A DNA stretch of 64,000 nt from Sipunculus nudus (taxonomy: Eukaryota; Annelida; Sipuncula; Golfingiida; Sipunculidae): the NCBI GenBank assembly GCA_026874595.1, contig CM049318.1, positions 51,986,750-52,050,749 of the forward strand. Reading direction: 5' to 3'. Below are positions 35,696 to 48,787 of this stretch, in pieces (position 1 is the stretch's first letter; each line of letters opens with the position of its first letter). The notes under the pieces are model-generated. The model saw nothing but the letters and a program-made list of their open reading frames with translations, ran no database searches and was not told where the DNA came from. Position numbers and translations under genes: made by a program.

Positions 35696-36344
35696 TTAAC
35701 ACTTGAAATGCCTGAAACTCCCAAGCAACTCTCCCAAATTTTGACCTGAGCGTCCGTCATATCTATGCTCCTTCCTGCTTAAAGCTCGGTCCTGCCGAAT
35801 TATAATTAAAAAAAAAATGACCAAGTGACGAATTGGCTGACGAATCTCTCCAAGATATCCCCCATGTAAGTATGCTTCATTAATGCACTGAAAGGTGGCC
35901 GGTAGAATGAGGAGACCGAACGATGGCGAGTGTGCTCGTATAACCACACTTTAGCGTGGAAGCCACATTCCTCTTCTCTCTTCCCCCAGTTGAATTTGGT
36001 ATTACCTAGATGGAAGGTGCATAGTTGACAATGATGAGGTACCTGCTATGGTGTTGTCAAAGTTCTTGATCAAGGAAAGGGTAATGTGTCCGAACTGTTC
36101 TTTCTTTGAAGTCCCTAAAGTCTATGCACCAACTTTTCCCTCCACTCTGAGCTAGATGACTCACACAAAAAGGTATTTCTTGGGAAGGAATCGCTCGTAC
36201 CGGTCTTACCCAATGGAGACTCTTGGAAAACACTGTCGAACTTTGTCCTAAATACCATGGTCCTATCAATATGTGCGACAGGTAACCATCATTTATATCA
36301 ATCAGAGCAAACACATCTTGGTACTCCAATAAGAGGTAGCCCAA
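35696..36344 (-). pseudogene. Ty3/gypsy reverse-transcriptase relic
   Basis: Read on the minus strand from 36344 downward, the fragment shows SGGKSWCIDFRDFKERTVR, then HYPFLDQEL. After frame changes come pieces matching the EExREKTAFxxxxGLYE region, then FGLLILPATFQ. These are the gypsy RT blocks (DFRxLNxxTxxDxYPL and MPFGLxNAPATFQRLM). Frameshifts and stops separate them and no RNase H or integrase follows, so it is a dead fragment. Its orientation is opposite to the relic at 44000. Confidence 0.65.
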
Positions 36345-37772
36345 CGTGATGGCCTGCTCCCATACTGGTCTCTAGTGGTCTAGGAGTCAAGTGAGAAAAA
36401 AGTGGCATATTTTAGGTTTTTTTGTTACCCCATCGCCTGAAAAATGTTCTATTGGTTCCAGTTTAGAGCTTAAGTTCTCTGGTTTACTGGCAGGGTGGAC
36501 GCAAGTGCCTAAAAGTGGTGCACTCTATGTGGCAGCATTTTTTATACACTACTTCTGCGATGAAAATTGGTATGTCTGTGCTCCTAGGAGGGGACAGAGA
36601 TAATAAAAATCCTATAACTGTCCAATTGGGTGGTGTGAATCGCGGCACTTGCACTGCCATTAATCCTGTCCGCGTGTCCCGTATAACTGACGGTCACTAC
36701 GACAAGCATTGCCATCAGAACAATAAATTCTGTTGCTGAGCGGTAAAATCCTGATACATCGACTTTAAATATGTATGCACAGACAGTTTTGTTATTAAGA
36801 ATTATGCTCACGAGATTTATTCAGATGGAGCATGTGTAAGGAACTCACTTAAGCAATGTTGGGACGAATGCAGCCACTCATCGTCCATTCTTGCTGTCAT
36901 ATACAACGCATAACTGCTAAAAACTGAGTTTCTTAGAATAAATTCTTAATCTTCCTTAGTTCATATCACTTTACACACTGTATACTGACATTGATCATTC
37001 ACGAGGTTTATAATCCTATTATGCTTGTATGTCAGAGCGCTCATTGAGCGGAAGACCGGGAATTTAAGTGATTAGTAGCGGTGGTCACCGGCGGTGTCAT
37101 TGCAGGTGCTTGACACGAATTTTCGCACGAGTGCTCCGTCGCGCAGCGATAGTTCTGGCGTCTTTGGCAACGCAGCGGTCTCATGCAGGGATATCCACAA
37201 TGTTTGTAAGAAACTGTTATATGCTTAATTTGAAAATTCGATCTCCAGTGCAGTAAACAAATGCAGTAAATCTAACATATTTAGCACTTGAGTCACTGGT
37301 TACGGTAATCGCATAATTAAACTGCTTGAGGTAGGTGGTATAATTAATAATAGAAAACATTGTTTGGCTGAAAGGCTCCTTGTATAAATGATTTTGTGTC
37401 ATTCAGTGACCAATCGCTCAATCCGCTCGCTGGAAAACGTACTTTAGCATAGTAATAAAAGATTGCTTCTTTCATTTTTTAAACCGCATCTTTAAAATAA
37501 TCAAACTATTATTGCAAAGTCACAGTTGAACAAAAAAAATGCCGACTGTGTAAGTTAAAATTCCGTGATCGTTTAGGATGGGAGAACCCTCCCCGACAAC
37601 ACAATTCCCAGAAAATAAATCATTTTTGAAAGTATTAAATTATTTAAATCCCTACATGATACAATAGACAAATTATGGGAAATTGTCCCTCAGGTTTATT
37701 AATTGTTTGTGACGTTTATAGCGTAGGAAAAGTTTACGGGGAAAACATCTTTTATTTCTGATTGCCAGCCCT
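36345..37772. other. Non-coding, no identified feature
   Basis: No exon, domain or clear repeat. A CG-richer patch at about 37068-37190 stands out from its surroundings but has no recognised function. Confidence 0.5.
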
Positions 37773-40700
37773 ATGAAGGTCAATAAATCCAAAAGGCAAA
37801 AGCTAGATCTTTATGTATCCAAATGCGTTTTTTGTGAAACCACCGTAGTGGAAATTTTTTGGACGGCTTCTAAACGAGGAAAACTTTCCTTCCTTTACGC
37901 ACTGCAGGTACGATGTGATGCAGGTCAGATATGGCAATATGAAATAATTCTACAGTGTTTTGAAAGGAACACGGTTAGCAACTTAACCTTTAGAGCTGAC
38001 CAGACAAACATTTTCTGGCACAAAGGTTATAATTTATTGTTTACCAGTAACATGCACCTTCCATCTTCTTCGCATTCATCAGGTCTCCCATCCAGGTTTA
38101 AATGTAGACAAAGAGATGTGTTAAATTAAAAAAAAGACTATTGCATTTTTTGTTACTGGAAATCTTTAAAAAAAGTATTAGAACCAAATCAGAGTTACAA
38201 CATTTTAGTTTGAACAAACATTTGAGAAAAAGGCAGATTATCTGAATGATATTGAGTTGAAAACTCGTGCTGAAGATTTTTCTTAACTCATCGCATTTGA
38301 GGCTCGCCACACAGAGCTTGTCATTGCAAGTACCTGTTCAAGAAAACAAAACTATCAAATGAATCCTGGAAACTCCTCATGGCTTAGGCTTTTGCGAGAT
38401 TATCGCCAGTGTGGACCGTGAGATTTATGAATGCGTCGCATATGACATGAATGACCTTATATCAAACTACTGATTTGTTCTGATGAAATATATGTCTAAG
38501 AAGGGTGACAGCTTAAACAGAACACAGAAGCTGAAGTACAAGGTGCTGTCACAATGTGAAGATTTCTACATTTTCTTGAGGTTCCAAAATGCCTGATATG
38601 ATCATAAGCAAAATCATCCAGATAGAAAAAAAAATAGTGTATATACTGCTGCTCAGCTGAAAAAATATACGCGAACTAGATATAGAGACTTTACCCGTTA
38701 TGTCTATGGAGCCTTCGGGACATAGATCACGTCGGGCCAAATATTTTGCAACGTCCTAACCTTGCGGGCAGACAACCAGGTCCACGACTTGAAGAGGTTA
38801 AACCAGAGAGTGGTTTACTACCTGTTCTCAGGAGCACCAATCTATGTGCATTGTTGATCAAATATTGGTTTCGTTGAGAATGATCCTATAGTCCATTTTA
38901 AAGCAGACTTTAACAGGTTGTCAACGATGCCATGCCTAGATAAACAGTCTTCCATGTCATTGTCAGCCTAAAGACTGACATCGAGGCAACAGCAATTGGC
39001 TATTGTAGAATGATACAAGCCCCTGTCACCGACAATAACACAGTATACACAATGATGAAGTCATTGTAAAATATGTTCCGCGGCTTGAACAATGCTGAAC
39101 CTACGTGACGCATGATGAAGCCCTTTACAGCAAGGCTCAGCGAATAAAGTAGAGAATGCTGAAGAATTCAGCAAAGACTTTATGGAAACGGGCGGAATGC
39201 ACAGAGCCATGAATTTCATGGGCACCATTAGGTCTGTGATGGAAGAGAGTTGGTTTGAGGTTATTGTAATCGAGACTAACATTTATCTGCCTTCAGTCGT
39301 GAGTCTTATCATGAGGGACAAAGCATTCAACAGTGGTGTAAGACACACAAGTTGATGAACGAGGCACTTACCCGCTTATACTGGGTAGCACAAGAAGAAT
39401 GGTACAAGGAAGACGAAACTCCAATTTCTAAGAAACAACGAAAAGTCCTCGCAAAGAAGGCTACAAAATGTCTGAAACTGCTTGCAAACCAGATGATGCA
39501 CAACACAGACACCAAAAATAAACGTGCACGTCAGTGTTTGAGTTAACCGTTGCTTAAGCTTGCGCCAGTCCAGGAAAATATTCACAGCGATTGGACAGAT
39601 TGGTTTCGGACAGATTATTATTCTGGGACCATAACGTGAATGACTTTCAAATTTTTTCTGGATTTTATTGCTGCCAAAGAACCAGCATGAAAATCCTAGA
39701 ACTAGAATCATTTGCAGAGATGTTGCCGACCGAAATCATGTGTGGTCATCTGAACTATGCCAAATTGGGGCAGTCTCAGTGCAGAAAGCCATTTGATGAA
39801 AGTGGAGAAACCTAAGTTATACGATATTATATCAAAAACTAGCATGGTGTACCTCTCTCCAAGATTTGTCAGTGGTATATGGCAGGATATGGCCACCGAG
39901 TAATCTCTGAATAGTGATTGTGGCAAATAATAGTACTAATAGACAAAGGAGAAGAGTCTGGGTAAGTACTACCTGCCTGCTCACTCTAAAGCATTTAAAA
40001 CTGAAAAGACTAAATATATTAGTGGGATATTAACAGCTTAGTAGAAAGTGGATTCCGGATGATGAGCGGACAATTAAGGAAATTGTCAGGGTTGTAGAAG
40101 AGCAAATGACGAATGTATCCAGGCTCGAACAGGGATCAAGCACCATAAATAAGCAACCATTGATTAACATTGCAACCTCAAGGCTTGTACCATAGGAAGC
40201 TACCGATTCGTCATTAATGTGGCATTAATGAACTGAAGCAGTTTGTTGAAGGAAAGATTGCAGACTGGTAGTACAATTTTTACAATGCCTATGACTAAAC
40301 AAACCGTTCAGAAAATTCTCGAGTCCAAACAAGCCCCTTGTTACAAAGAAACAACAAGTGACAAAAACAATCAATATTGACAAGGCAATTTTCAGTCGAC
40401 TTGATGTTGTAGCACAGGCCAGAGATGTTTACCTGATGAAAATACTTTCTCACATGCTCCCCCTGTACCACTTCCGCTCTTTAATCTTGATGGCACAATG
40501 CGCAAAACTCAAAAGAGCGCAGCAATAGAGTGGTTCGGATAAGGGTTTTCCCTGCAAAATATGCTAGTGTCTCGCTCTCCTACGTAAGCCGTTGTATACT
40601 TTATAATGTTTTATTTTTGAGTTCTATTCTGGCTCTTGATTGTCAGCACAGCGTTTTCGTTTGTGACAACTATTTCGTAGAAAACTACATCAAACATTGC

Positions 40701-41340
40701 GAACGGGAAAGACGTGGTTCCATTCAAATGCAAGAAATACGGAATCCAACTTCAACAACGCCTCTTCCAAAACAGAGGCAGAAGATGCTGTCGAACCCTT
40801 AAAAATTGCTCTAGCAAACGTTCTCATGAAGTACTGGATACAAAAAGCTCCAACAAGCTTTTGCCTAGATCATATCTCTGCTTGGCTGGGGGCTTTCCTG
40901 GCCCCACTCGTGTAATACTAGTAATGTACGATTATCAAAAGGAGGTTCTTGAATAGACAAGGGATCAAGAAAAACAGATTCAAGAATGTTTCTGTATGTG
41001 AGCTACGCCAGAAACAAGGTATAAGAAGGATCCTGATGTGGTCCATGTATACAAATATCATCATGATGAGTGCAAAATACTGTTTTCTCCTGGAACGAGA
41101 GGTTTTCTTTGTCAAAACTGGATTTGGGCGTCAGAAAATATTTCACCAACACACATGATCTCCTTGGATGTTGGTAAACTGTCTCTGTGACTCACAGGCT
41201 CACAGGCTCTGATTCAACAAGCTCTTTAAGTGACCTAGGGAATGAAAACAGTACAGGCTCACCAAGAACTGTTATCTGGGCTTTCAAGACTGTGAGAAAG
41301 TCCTGACCATGTGCATCAAGATGTCCAATCCTCCTACTGA
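37773..41340 (+). pseudogene. Decayed gene of an uncharacterised multi-copy family
   Basis: Broken plus-strand frames in consistent order across 3.5 kb suggest one dead gene. It starts near KLDLYVSKCVFCE (37800). Then come GGMHRAMNFMGTI (about 39190), HKLMNEALTRLYWVA (39350), SFAEMLPTEIMCGHLNYAK (about 39700) and DIISKTSMVYLSPRFVSGIW (39825), followed by a run like DMATEQSLNSDCG (39890). Last are GIRRILMWSMYT (41020) and TGSDSTSSLSD (41200). These match, from memory, the order of blocks in large proteins of unknown function common in corals, echinoderms and molluscs, which carry a Cys-x2-Cys start, a GGFHxxMxF block, a (D/E)QALEQSIN block and a HALTGxDxTS block. Many stops and frameshifts show it is inactive. 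The family name and mobility are unknown to me. Confidence 0.55.
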
Positions 41341-43989
41341 TTATTCATGAGGTGCGTGAATAACATTCATTCAACAATAGGCAAAGTGCTCGGTAGCCCT
41401 ATGAATATTCATTAACTTCAACACTAACAAGCTAAGCCATTCGCACACGCGTCGTGTCCTCCTCACTTCTGAACTGGTGACCACTTGAACTTACTGACCT
41501 GAGCGCGTGGTCCAAGTGTAGCAAATAACAATGAGTGCTCATTCAACCAGAACAGCAAAACAAGCGAGTGACTGCAACTACGTAAATGAATGGGCAGTTT
41601 TGTGTCGGGGAATTTTTATTGCGTCACACAAACATCCATAAGCAATAACTTCAGGATAGATATGGTCTTCATATCGCACTACTATTTTTTTTATTTTGTT
41701 TAATCCTGAAGTCAAGAATTTTCCCCAAGATCAGTGGCGGATCCAGTAATTGAGAACAAAGGGGGGGGGGGGGGGGGAGGTAGCGCTAATATACTGGGTA
41801 TGCGTTTGATGGGTATTACGAAATCAATATATATATGCGTAAAATATTTTCAGCCTTTAGAATCTACAGTCATGATCATTTGCAAAGTGTATTTCAGGTA
41901 CACGAGCAGACCATTGGAGGATATGTCCCCTGGTGTAATGATCAGAAGTGTGTAATAATGGAAAGACTCCCTCCTTCAGTATATATAGATTTAGATGCTA
42001 TCTGAATTACAGGGAAGTTCATTCATATACTTAACTTATGAATTAGAATGTAATTAAATTTAGATACATTCATAATTTAAATGCCAAAGAATAAAATATA
42101 AATCTGAAAAAAAAATGAAAATAAATTACGAATAACTAGAAAACAGGGAAAAGAAATAGATAAATTGAAAAATGTACAGCTCAAGACATCAATGTCATGT
42201 TATTTAAACTGTTGATGGTGTATGTATCACCCATCTAAGGTGATATACATAGTAAATACAAGCGCATAATGGACATATCAAACAGCAGTGACACATTTTA
42301 TATATTCAGCAAAAACAGAATTAGATTTATCCAATATATAACCTAATTCATCGTCTGCTGTCAACATCTGTGATCATCTGTAATGAAGACCGTCTGGAGG
42401 CACCTCTCCCTCAATCAATGCACCTAAAACTGAAAGTCCCTAAAAAAGAGGCCTTTGAACGATACAGAGTATATTGAAAAATGATGTCCGTTTTCTATGC
42501 TTGTATTTGTATTCATAAACCGCGACATGAGATTGTAGACCACCTAATCCATATTCTGGATGTCTAAGTTAAGTTTAACAAGACAACGTACAATAGTAAA
42601 AGGTACATAGAAGATGGAAATAACTGTTGTTAACAGTTTTGTTATTTGATGTTTCTTTCCCTTCAGTAAATTTGTGAATGATGTATTATTTCTACATTTC
42701 CTTTGCTGCACTAGTTTATGGACATCAGCCAGATGAAGAGCTGACACACATTTATCCATCCTTTCTACATTGAAGATATTCGTCCCTTTGAAGATGAAAA
42801 TTTAGATGAAATTATTTGTGGTAAATGATTTTTCAGTCATCCTTATTCTCTGTAATATCTGTAATTGGGGTGTCTTATGAGGTCACACAACGTGCTACAT
42901 CTGGTACTCGTTAAGAAAATGATTTTTGGTCAGTTGACTAATTCAACTGAGCTATAAGGGTTACTCGTTGTCCGTTTTTGTTCCGTCCGTTTGGCTAGGA
43001 TGTTTTGACGTTGTTAGGGTTTGGAACTGTTAATTTGGTAGTTATATGCTCGCCTTGTGTCTTTGACCTCTCACTTCATTAAATGTGCGTGAATTTTGAT
43101 GAGAATAAAATTCATGTGAGAAACTGTATAGATTAACATTTACACTGGATTTCATGAAAATCCCTAAGAATTTTGTTAAGTCACCATGGTGCCACCAGAG
43201 TCTTGTGACATCATAAAATAAGCGTGAATTTTGGTCGATATCGAACATAGGGAGACAGTATATTGATTAATATTTCTGATGAGTTTTATTAAAAATGAAT
43301 GTATTCCTCGCACGTTATCGCGGCTAAAACACAAAGTAGCCCAGTGACAGTGTTATTTTGCGTGAATCGTGCCCAGAATTGAATTCGGCCGAAATGATGA
43401 ATTATTAATTATTATTATGGTGAGTTTCGTGTAAAATCCTCAAAGACGTCAATGGATGGACGTTGGGTATTCCATTAAAACGTCCCTTATAGAAGGGCGT
43501 ATGGAAAAAAATGTTAGGTGTACAGATCTTACTATGAACCCGACACTCGATGAGAATAACATGACTGAATCCCGTTAATATGGATCTGGAAATTCCTCGC
43601 CTTATTCACAATCAGGTGTATCATTTTTTTTTTACAAATTATTATACTATTCTAGGACATCGAAGTAAATATTTATATGTGTTATAGTGTTTTAATTGGT
43701 CCTTCACATATATAAGGTGTACATAGCAAGTAAATGCCTTAACTGTACAGGGCGGGCGTCTAGTTATTAACATCACTAAATTATGGTGGTGAAGTGCTGC
43801 TATCTGGTGACAACTATTGCACTAGTACTGCCCTTGATTTATCATTTATCTTTTCAGAACCATTAGATACTGCCACCTGGTGGTCAACAGGGATTTAATT
43901 TTTAAAAAATAATTATGGTTTGTTTCGGGTGGTTAATGATTGTAAAATGTCAACTTCCTTTTCCGCCCAACTGTTTGTGAAGGACATAC
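41341..43989. other. Non-coding; poly-G repeat fragment
   Basis: No exon found. At 41730-41780 the sequence CAGTGGCGGATCCAGTAATT followed by a run of 17 G (41761-41777) looks like the end of a common interspersed repeat. Short open frames at 42544-43248 (minus strand) have no domain. Confidence 0.5.
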
Positions 43990-44099
43990 ATAAATTTGAG
44001 GGCCATGTTTCCAGATCCTGAAACACCTACATTTACCGGTCTCCAACCCAGCCACCCTCTTATTACCTTATGTGCTGTATGCCATAAACTTATCCTGCT

Positions 44100-44470
44100 A
44101 AAAATCATTCCAAATATGACCCAGATATACCTGACGACTGGATTCTAGAAGCAAGAAGCTGGACTATCAATATTGGGTTGACAGGAAAATCTGCCAGTGA
44201 ATTTATTTTAAATCATCTCTTAGGTGAGACAAAGATTGAAATTAGTCTTCTGATTCAGAACATGTCGATCCGGAGGAGATCTTAAAGTTGTTTGAAATAA
44301 AATGTTGGAGAAAGACTAATCGTCCCATTTAGTTAGTAAATTCCATGGTAGGAAAAGACATGAAAGGGGAACCCCCTAGAGAATTTTTCTCATGCAATAA
44401 TTACTTGAATTGGAAGATAATGCTTTGAAGGGGGATTGGAGTTCCATTACAAATAAAGAAAAACCCTTAG
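44100..44470 (+). pseudogene. gag-like remnant
   Basis: Frame fragments read DDWILEARSWTINIGLTGKS, then ASEFILNHLLGE, and after shifts a piece like REFSHAL. This resembles the region of gypsy gag proteins upstream of the nucleocapsid, where xxREFSxAL blocks occur. Identification rests mostly on position before the RT. Confidence 0.45.
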
Positions 44471-46009
44471 GGGCCGACGTATAGACGGAATAGAAGACCA
44501 TTGCCTATACACATTTCTATGCAAAAAAAATTGAGGCTCAGACTTACATCACTTTCAATGACCTCCTTGACTACGCAATTAAGATATACAGGACTACCCC
44601 AGTGGTAAATCACATCCACAAGAAGTCCTAGCCGGTTTGTCCGAGTTAGTCCAGGCCAGAATAACACTGTCCAGAATATTGGCACAACAACAGGAACAAC
44701 AACAGTTCCTGGCCAAACAACAAGAGGAATTAAAAAAGTAATGACACAAAGTTTTCCATCTTTAGCTAGTGCTGCAACAGTCCCACTTGCTGACAGATTT
44801 CTTGATGCAAGACCAAAGATCATTTGCTACTACTTTCATAAACCATACCTTAGGAAGTCAACTGTCGTAAGAAGAAGAAAGACGAAGGGGAGGCTGCTAA
44901 AGCAACGCAAGCCGCCGGATCGACGACAAATACAGAAAGACCAGATACTTAAGAACACCGTTGGCTCCAAATCTACCATTCCAGTCACTTTTGCAAGAAC
45001 AGAAATAGAGTATTTGACACTGGATGAGATGTATCCACCTTGGCTATGGAATTCTTTTGACACTGGATGAGATGTATCCACATTGGCTATGGAATTCTTC
45101 AAAGAAAAAGTCGAAGATCGAGTTAATTTTTTCCGACAACTGATTAGTTAGATTTGACGGCGTCAGACGGTCTGGAGATTCCCTATGAAGGAATAAGTGT
45201 AATGGATATAGAAATTGAAGGAATAAAAATCCCACAAACTGACAGGACAGTCTCAAACACACGGATTACAGGTACTAACATATTAAAATTTGTGCCTGCT
45301 TCTGAAGCCATCCTTGGTAATGTGCGGATACCAAGAACCAAGCTGGGTTTATAAAATTTTCTGTTGATGGTGCAAATCTTCCTAGGGTTAATATATTTCA
45401 CAAAAGGACAACATTTTGAATACCAGACACAGAAATTGGACTGATAGAAGGAATAAACTGTGGCATTCCAGATGTGGCATTCGCATCATCTCTCGTTTCA
45501 TATAAGTGAAATACCAGCCTCAGAGTAGCAAACCTTTCCGACAGGGAAGTCACCCAAAAGCCCCAACATGAAAGCAACAGTTTCATTTATTCCTCAGGTG
45601 CAGCATTATCTTAGGATTTCGCAGGATGCTGAAAGACACAAGATAACATTTTCATTAACAGTTAGTCTAAAGACTGATAAAAACCTTCCAGATATAACTT
45701 ATTTCCCGGCAGTCCTAGACAGAAAGAACAGATGGAGAATCTCCTGCAAAAGTATGCTGATATTTTTAGCCAAACAATACAACACGAAATCAACATGGAA
45801 GATTCAACAACTTTGTTAACCCTATAGGAGAGTACATCCACACTGGTGGAATGAATTGGTGGTTTACTTAGAGGAACTTTTTCCAAAATGCATTATAACT
45901 GAGGGTAGTTCACATTTCGCTTCACAAATCGTCATTCTACACAATAGGACCGGCGGAATCAGGCATGGTGTCGATTTTCGAAAGATTATCTAGAAGGTGC
46001 ACAGAGATG

Positions 46010-46325
46010 TCCACCCTCTACCCAGAACTGAAGAATCTCTGGAATCTATGAGTGGACCTAAGTATTTCTCTAGTCTTGATCTAACTGCATCAGATAACCA
46101 AGTTGAGGTAACTGCTGAACACCGTCACCGCACAGCCTTTACGACACAAATGGGGTTATTTGAATAATTGAGGGTGCCGTTCGGAACACCGAACAGTCCC
46201 ACAACATTCCAGCGTTTAATGGGAAGAGTATTCCGAGAAGAAATCCTGCGCATTCTGTTAGTTTATTTAGATGAGGTGCTAATGTTTAGTCAAACAATAG
46301 ATGGACACTTACAAAGATAGTAAAC
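46010..46325 (+). pseudogene. Reverse-transcriptase remnant
   Basis: Fragments read DVHPLPRTEESLESMSG, then YFSSLDLTASDNQVEV, then HRTAFTTQMGLFE and a stop, then RVPFGTPNSPTTFQRLMG, then LLVYLDEVLMFS. These are the RT palm and fingers blocks. The YxDD box reads YLDE, replacing the second catalytic Asp, on top of an in-frame stop before VPFG. Confidence 0.8.
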
Positions 46326-46596
46326 TTCTTTCTCTTGGTTGCGTCAACACAATCTATAACTTGAACCAAATAAGTGCACATTTTTTTGGTGTCTGAGGTA
46401 AAGAATTTAGGACACATTGCTACCCCTGAGGGCGTCAAAACAGACCCCTCATTAAGTCACAGTTGTTAGAGAACGGGAAAGACCACAAACACTAAGAGCT
46501 CTTAGCCAGTTCAAGGGAGTAGCAGCATATTATAGACGGTTTGTGGAAAGGTTTGCCGCAATAGCGATGAACTGAATAGATGAACTGAAGCAAACA

Positions 46597-46887
46597 ATGA
46601 AAATAGAAAGTATATGGAGCACTTGCCATGAGGAAGCCTTTTGTCGCCTGAAAGAGTATCTCACAACCACACCTGCTTTAGGTTACCAAGACTTTAATCA
46701 ACGGTTTTTTTTTCTGGAGACTGATGCATCAAGACATGGCCAAGGAGCCGTGCTTAGTAAGAAACACGAAAAAATGAAAGTCATTGCCTACGCAAGCCGT
46801 GCTCGAAGGCCTTTTGAGAAAAAGATGAGAGACTTCAGTTTAATGAAGTTAAAGACACTTGCGTTAAAAAAGGGCAGTTGTGGATAA
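46597..46887 (+). pseudogene. RNase H remnant
   Basis: The 96-codon frame reads WSTCHEEAFCRLKEYLTTTP, then LETDASRHGQGAVLSKKH, then VIAYASRARRPFEKK. This is the gypsy RT-connection and RNase H start (the DAS catalytic strand, GxGAVLxQ and the SRxLxxxExN-like block). The catalytic Asp is present but the frame ends early. Confidence 0.75.
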
Positions 46888-47489
46888 ATGGCGAGACTAT
46901 TTGATAGCTTCCAGATTTGCTGTCAACCAAATAAAAAAACCCTGACTTACCTCATGAAGAATTCAAAGATATAAGCAATCGAACAACAGTGGGCATCTGC
47001 ACTAGGCGGATTCGATTTTACTGTGGATTATAAACCCTGCAAAAATAACCAAAACGTGGACGCACTGTCAAGAAAGGGACGCTCCGTCCTTGATTAAGTA
47101 AGTGGAACGGATATATGTAAAAAAAATGTAACAGGTGCATCATTATCCTTATCACTACAAAACAACATTAAGGAGGATTTGACTAACTCAAACAACAGTA
47201 AGCCTGTACAGGGACAAGCGTATCACATGTGTTCTACAACCCTACCTACAGTGACACCTTGAAGACTTTCTGAACTTCAGAGACAGGATCTAGTTGTAGT
47301 GAGATTTATTCAACTAAAGCAACACCACAAAGTGAGCCAGGTAGAGCAGACCGACAGAAAGAATCAGCTGAAGTCTAGCTATTGATTAAACAGTGAAGAT
47401 GTATATTATCAGTTGATTATATTGTACAACACCCTGATATTAGTAAATTCAAACAGGTACTTCTTCCAAACCCACTCAAACCAGAGACA

Positions 47490-47830
47490 CTTCAGTAATT
47501 ACATGACAAACAAGGACACCAGGGCATAGACAGGACACTTGCTCTGATCGGGACACGATGTTATTGGCCACGCATGGATAAAGAAGTAAGAGACTATATA
47601 GCTTATTGAGAACCATTTTTCATCGGTAAAGAAGTTGCAGTAAAGACTCCATTAGGTAGTATTCAGGCAACACATCACAAGTAATGAAACAACTTTGTCG
47701 TCCTTATCGTACAATGAGAACCAGAACAACAGCATACCATCCACAGTCAAACGGACAATGTGAAAGAGTTAATTCTACTATGCATGATCTACTAAGAACT
47801 TTGCCGGCACAAGCACACCACTAATGACCT
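47490..47830 (+). pseudogene. Integrase remnant
   Basis: Pieces read HDKQGHQGIDRTLALIGTRC, then YWPRMDKEVRDYI, which is the zinc-binding GHxGxxRTxxxxxxxxYWPxM block. After a large loss of core sequence comes [20 protein letters not shown], the TxxYHPQTNGxxERxN block containing the catalytic Glu. Most of the core between them is missing. Confidence 0.75.
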
Positions 47831-47950
47831 GAACATCTCGCGGAGATGGTATTTGCTTATGATACTCTATTTTTTATGGGAGAGACCCAAAATTACCCAT
47901 AGATAACCTTCTGGGGCTTTAACTAAACCAGGGTACCGAATGAGGTTTAA

Positions 47951-48443
47951 GAAACAAATCTCCATCTATTAGTTCAAGAGAAAGTAGTTTAGACACACAC
48001 ACACACACACTTCTTTGTCAAAACGACCACATATGCATTCAATCACATAAAGTTCATCTAAGTATTGAAAAACAAGACTTGGATATATAGTCAATTATGA
48101 TACTGTTAATGTGTGAGATGTAGCTTGTTTACTGCGTTGTATTGTTGCAAGTAGTTATCTTATTTTTCTAAAGATGACTTCATACAAAATGATACCGAAA
48201 TTGGTGATGTCTGTTGTCACTGTCGTTTTATGAAATTGACTCTAAATGAAGATCATTTTTAAAATGAATAAGTTGTATCTTCTTCAAAGAGACACATTCC
48301 AAATGCATCAGATCAAAACATAGATGCGTAGATATTATGGAGATAAGGTTTATAATTTTACATTATTAAATTGTATAATTCAAACAGGACTGGAATTAAG
48401 ACTTAGAAAAAGTATCAGATACAAAAAAAAATGAAAGTACTAA
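47951..48443. other. Non-coding spacer
   Basis: Between the gypsy relic and the CACTA-like element. No LTR or coding signal found. Confidence 0.5.
47993..48011. repeat. (AC)n microsatellite
   Basis: About nine AC units just after the integrase remnant. Confidence 0.9.
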
Positions 48444-48787
48444 CACTATGAGAACTGGGCTATCACAAAGTGAAGGTCTGTGACCGTTTTCATCACTCCT
48501 GGTCACTGCCACGCAACAGGTTATTAGCAGTGATGGGGAGTGACTAAACTGTTCACAGACTATCACTGTGTGACCAGCAGTGATAGTTGAGCAGCCCTGG
48601 GGATCAGTTGAAGGGGTGCAACTAATTGATAATTTGCTGAGTGATCAGGAGTGACTGGCAGTGAGGCTGAGTGAACATAGTTACTCCACCAGACACTAGC
48701 TTGATTAGAGGTGATAATGACTGTGACCTCTAGTGATCCTTGTTGGTGGGTGATTGACAGGTAGTGACCAATAGTGACCAGGAGTGA
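48444..48787 (+). repeat. Left terminal inverted repeat of the CACTA-like element
   Basis: 344 bases matching the reverse complement of 58121-58464. It is dense in short motifs on both strands, chiefly AGTGAC, AGTGATC and GTGACCAG, spaced irregularly. Clustered short subterminal motifs are the binding sites of transposase partners in known CACTA elements; here that role is inference. Confidence 0.9.

Larger units (their letters stand above)
44000..47950 (+). mobile_element. Decayed Ty3/gypsy-type retrotransposon
   Basis: Plus-strand traces appear in the order gag, (protease), RT, RNase H, integrase, the order of Ty3/gypsy elements. Each part is broken by stops and frameshifts, so the element is dead. 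No long terminal repeats were found at either edge, so the boundaries are approximate. A 43-base direct repeat sits at 45016-45101 between gag and RT. Confidence 0.75.
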
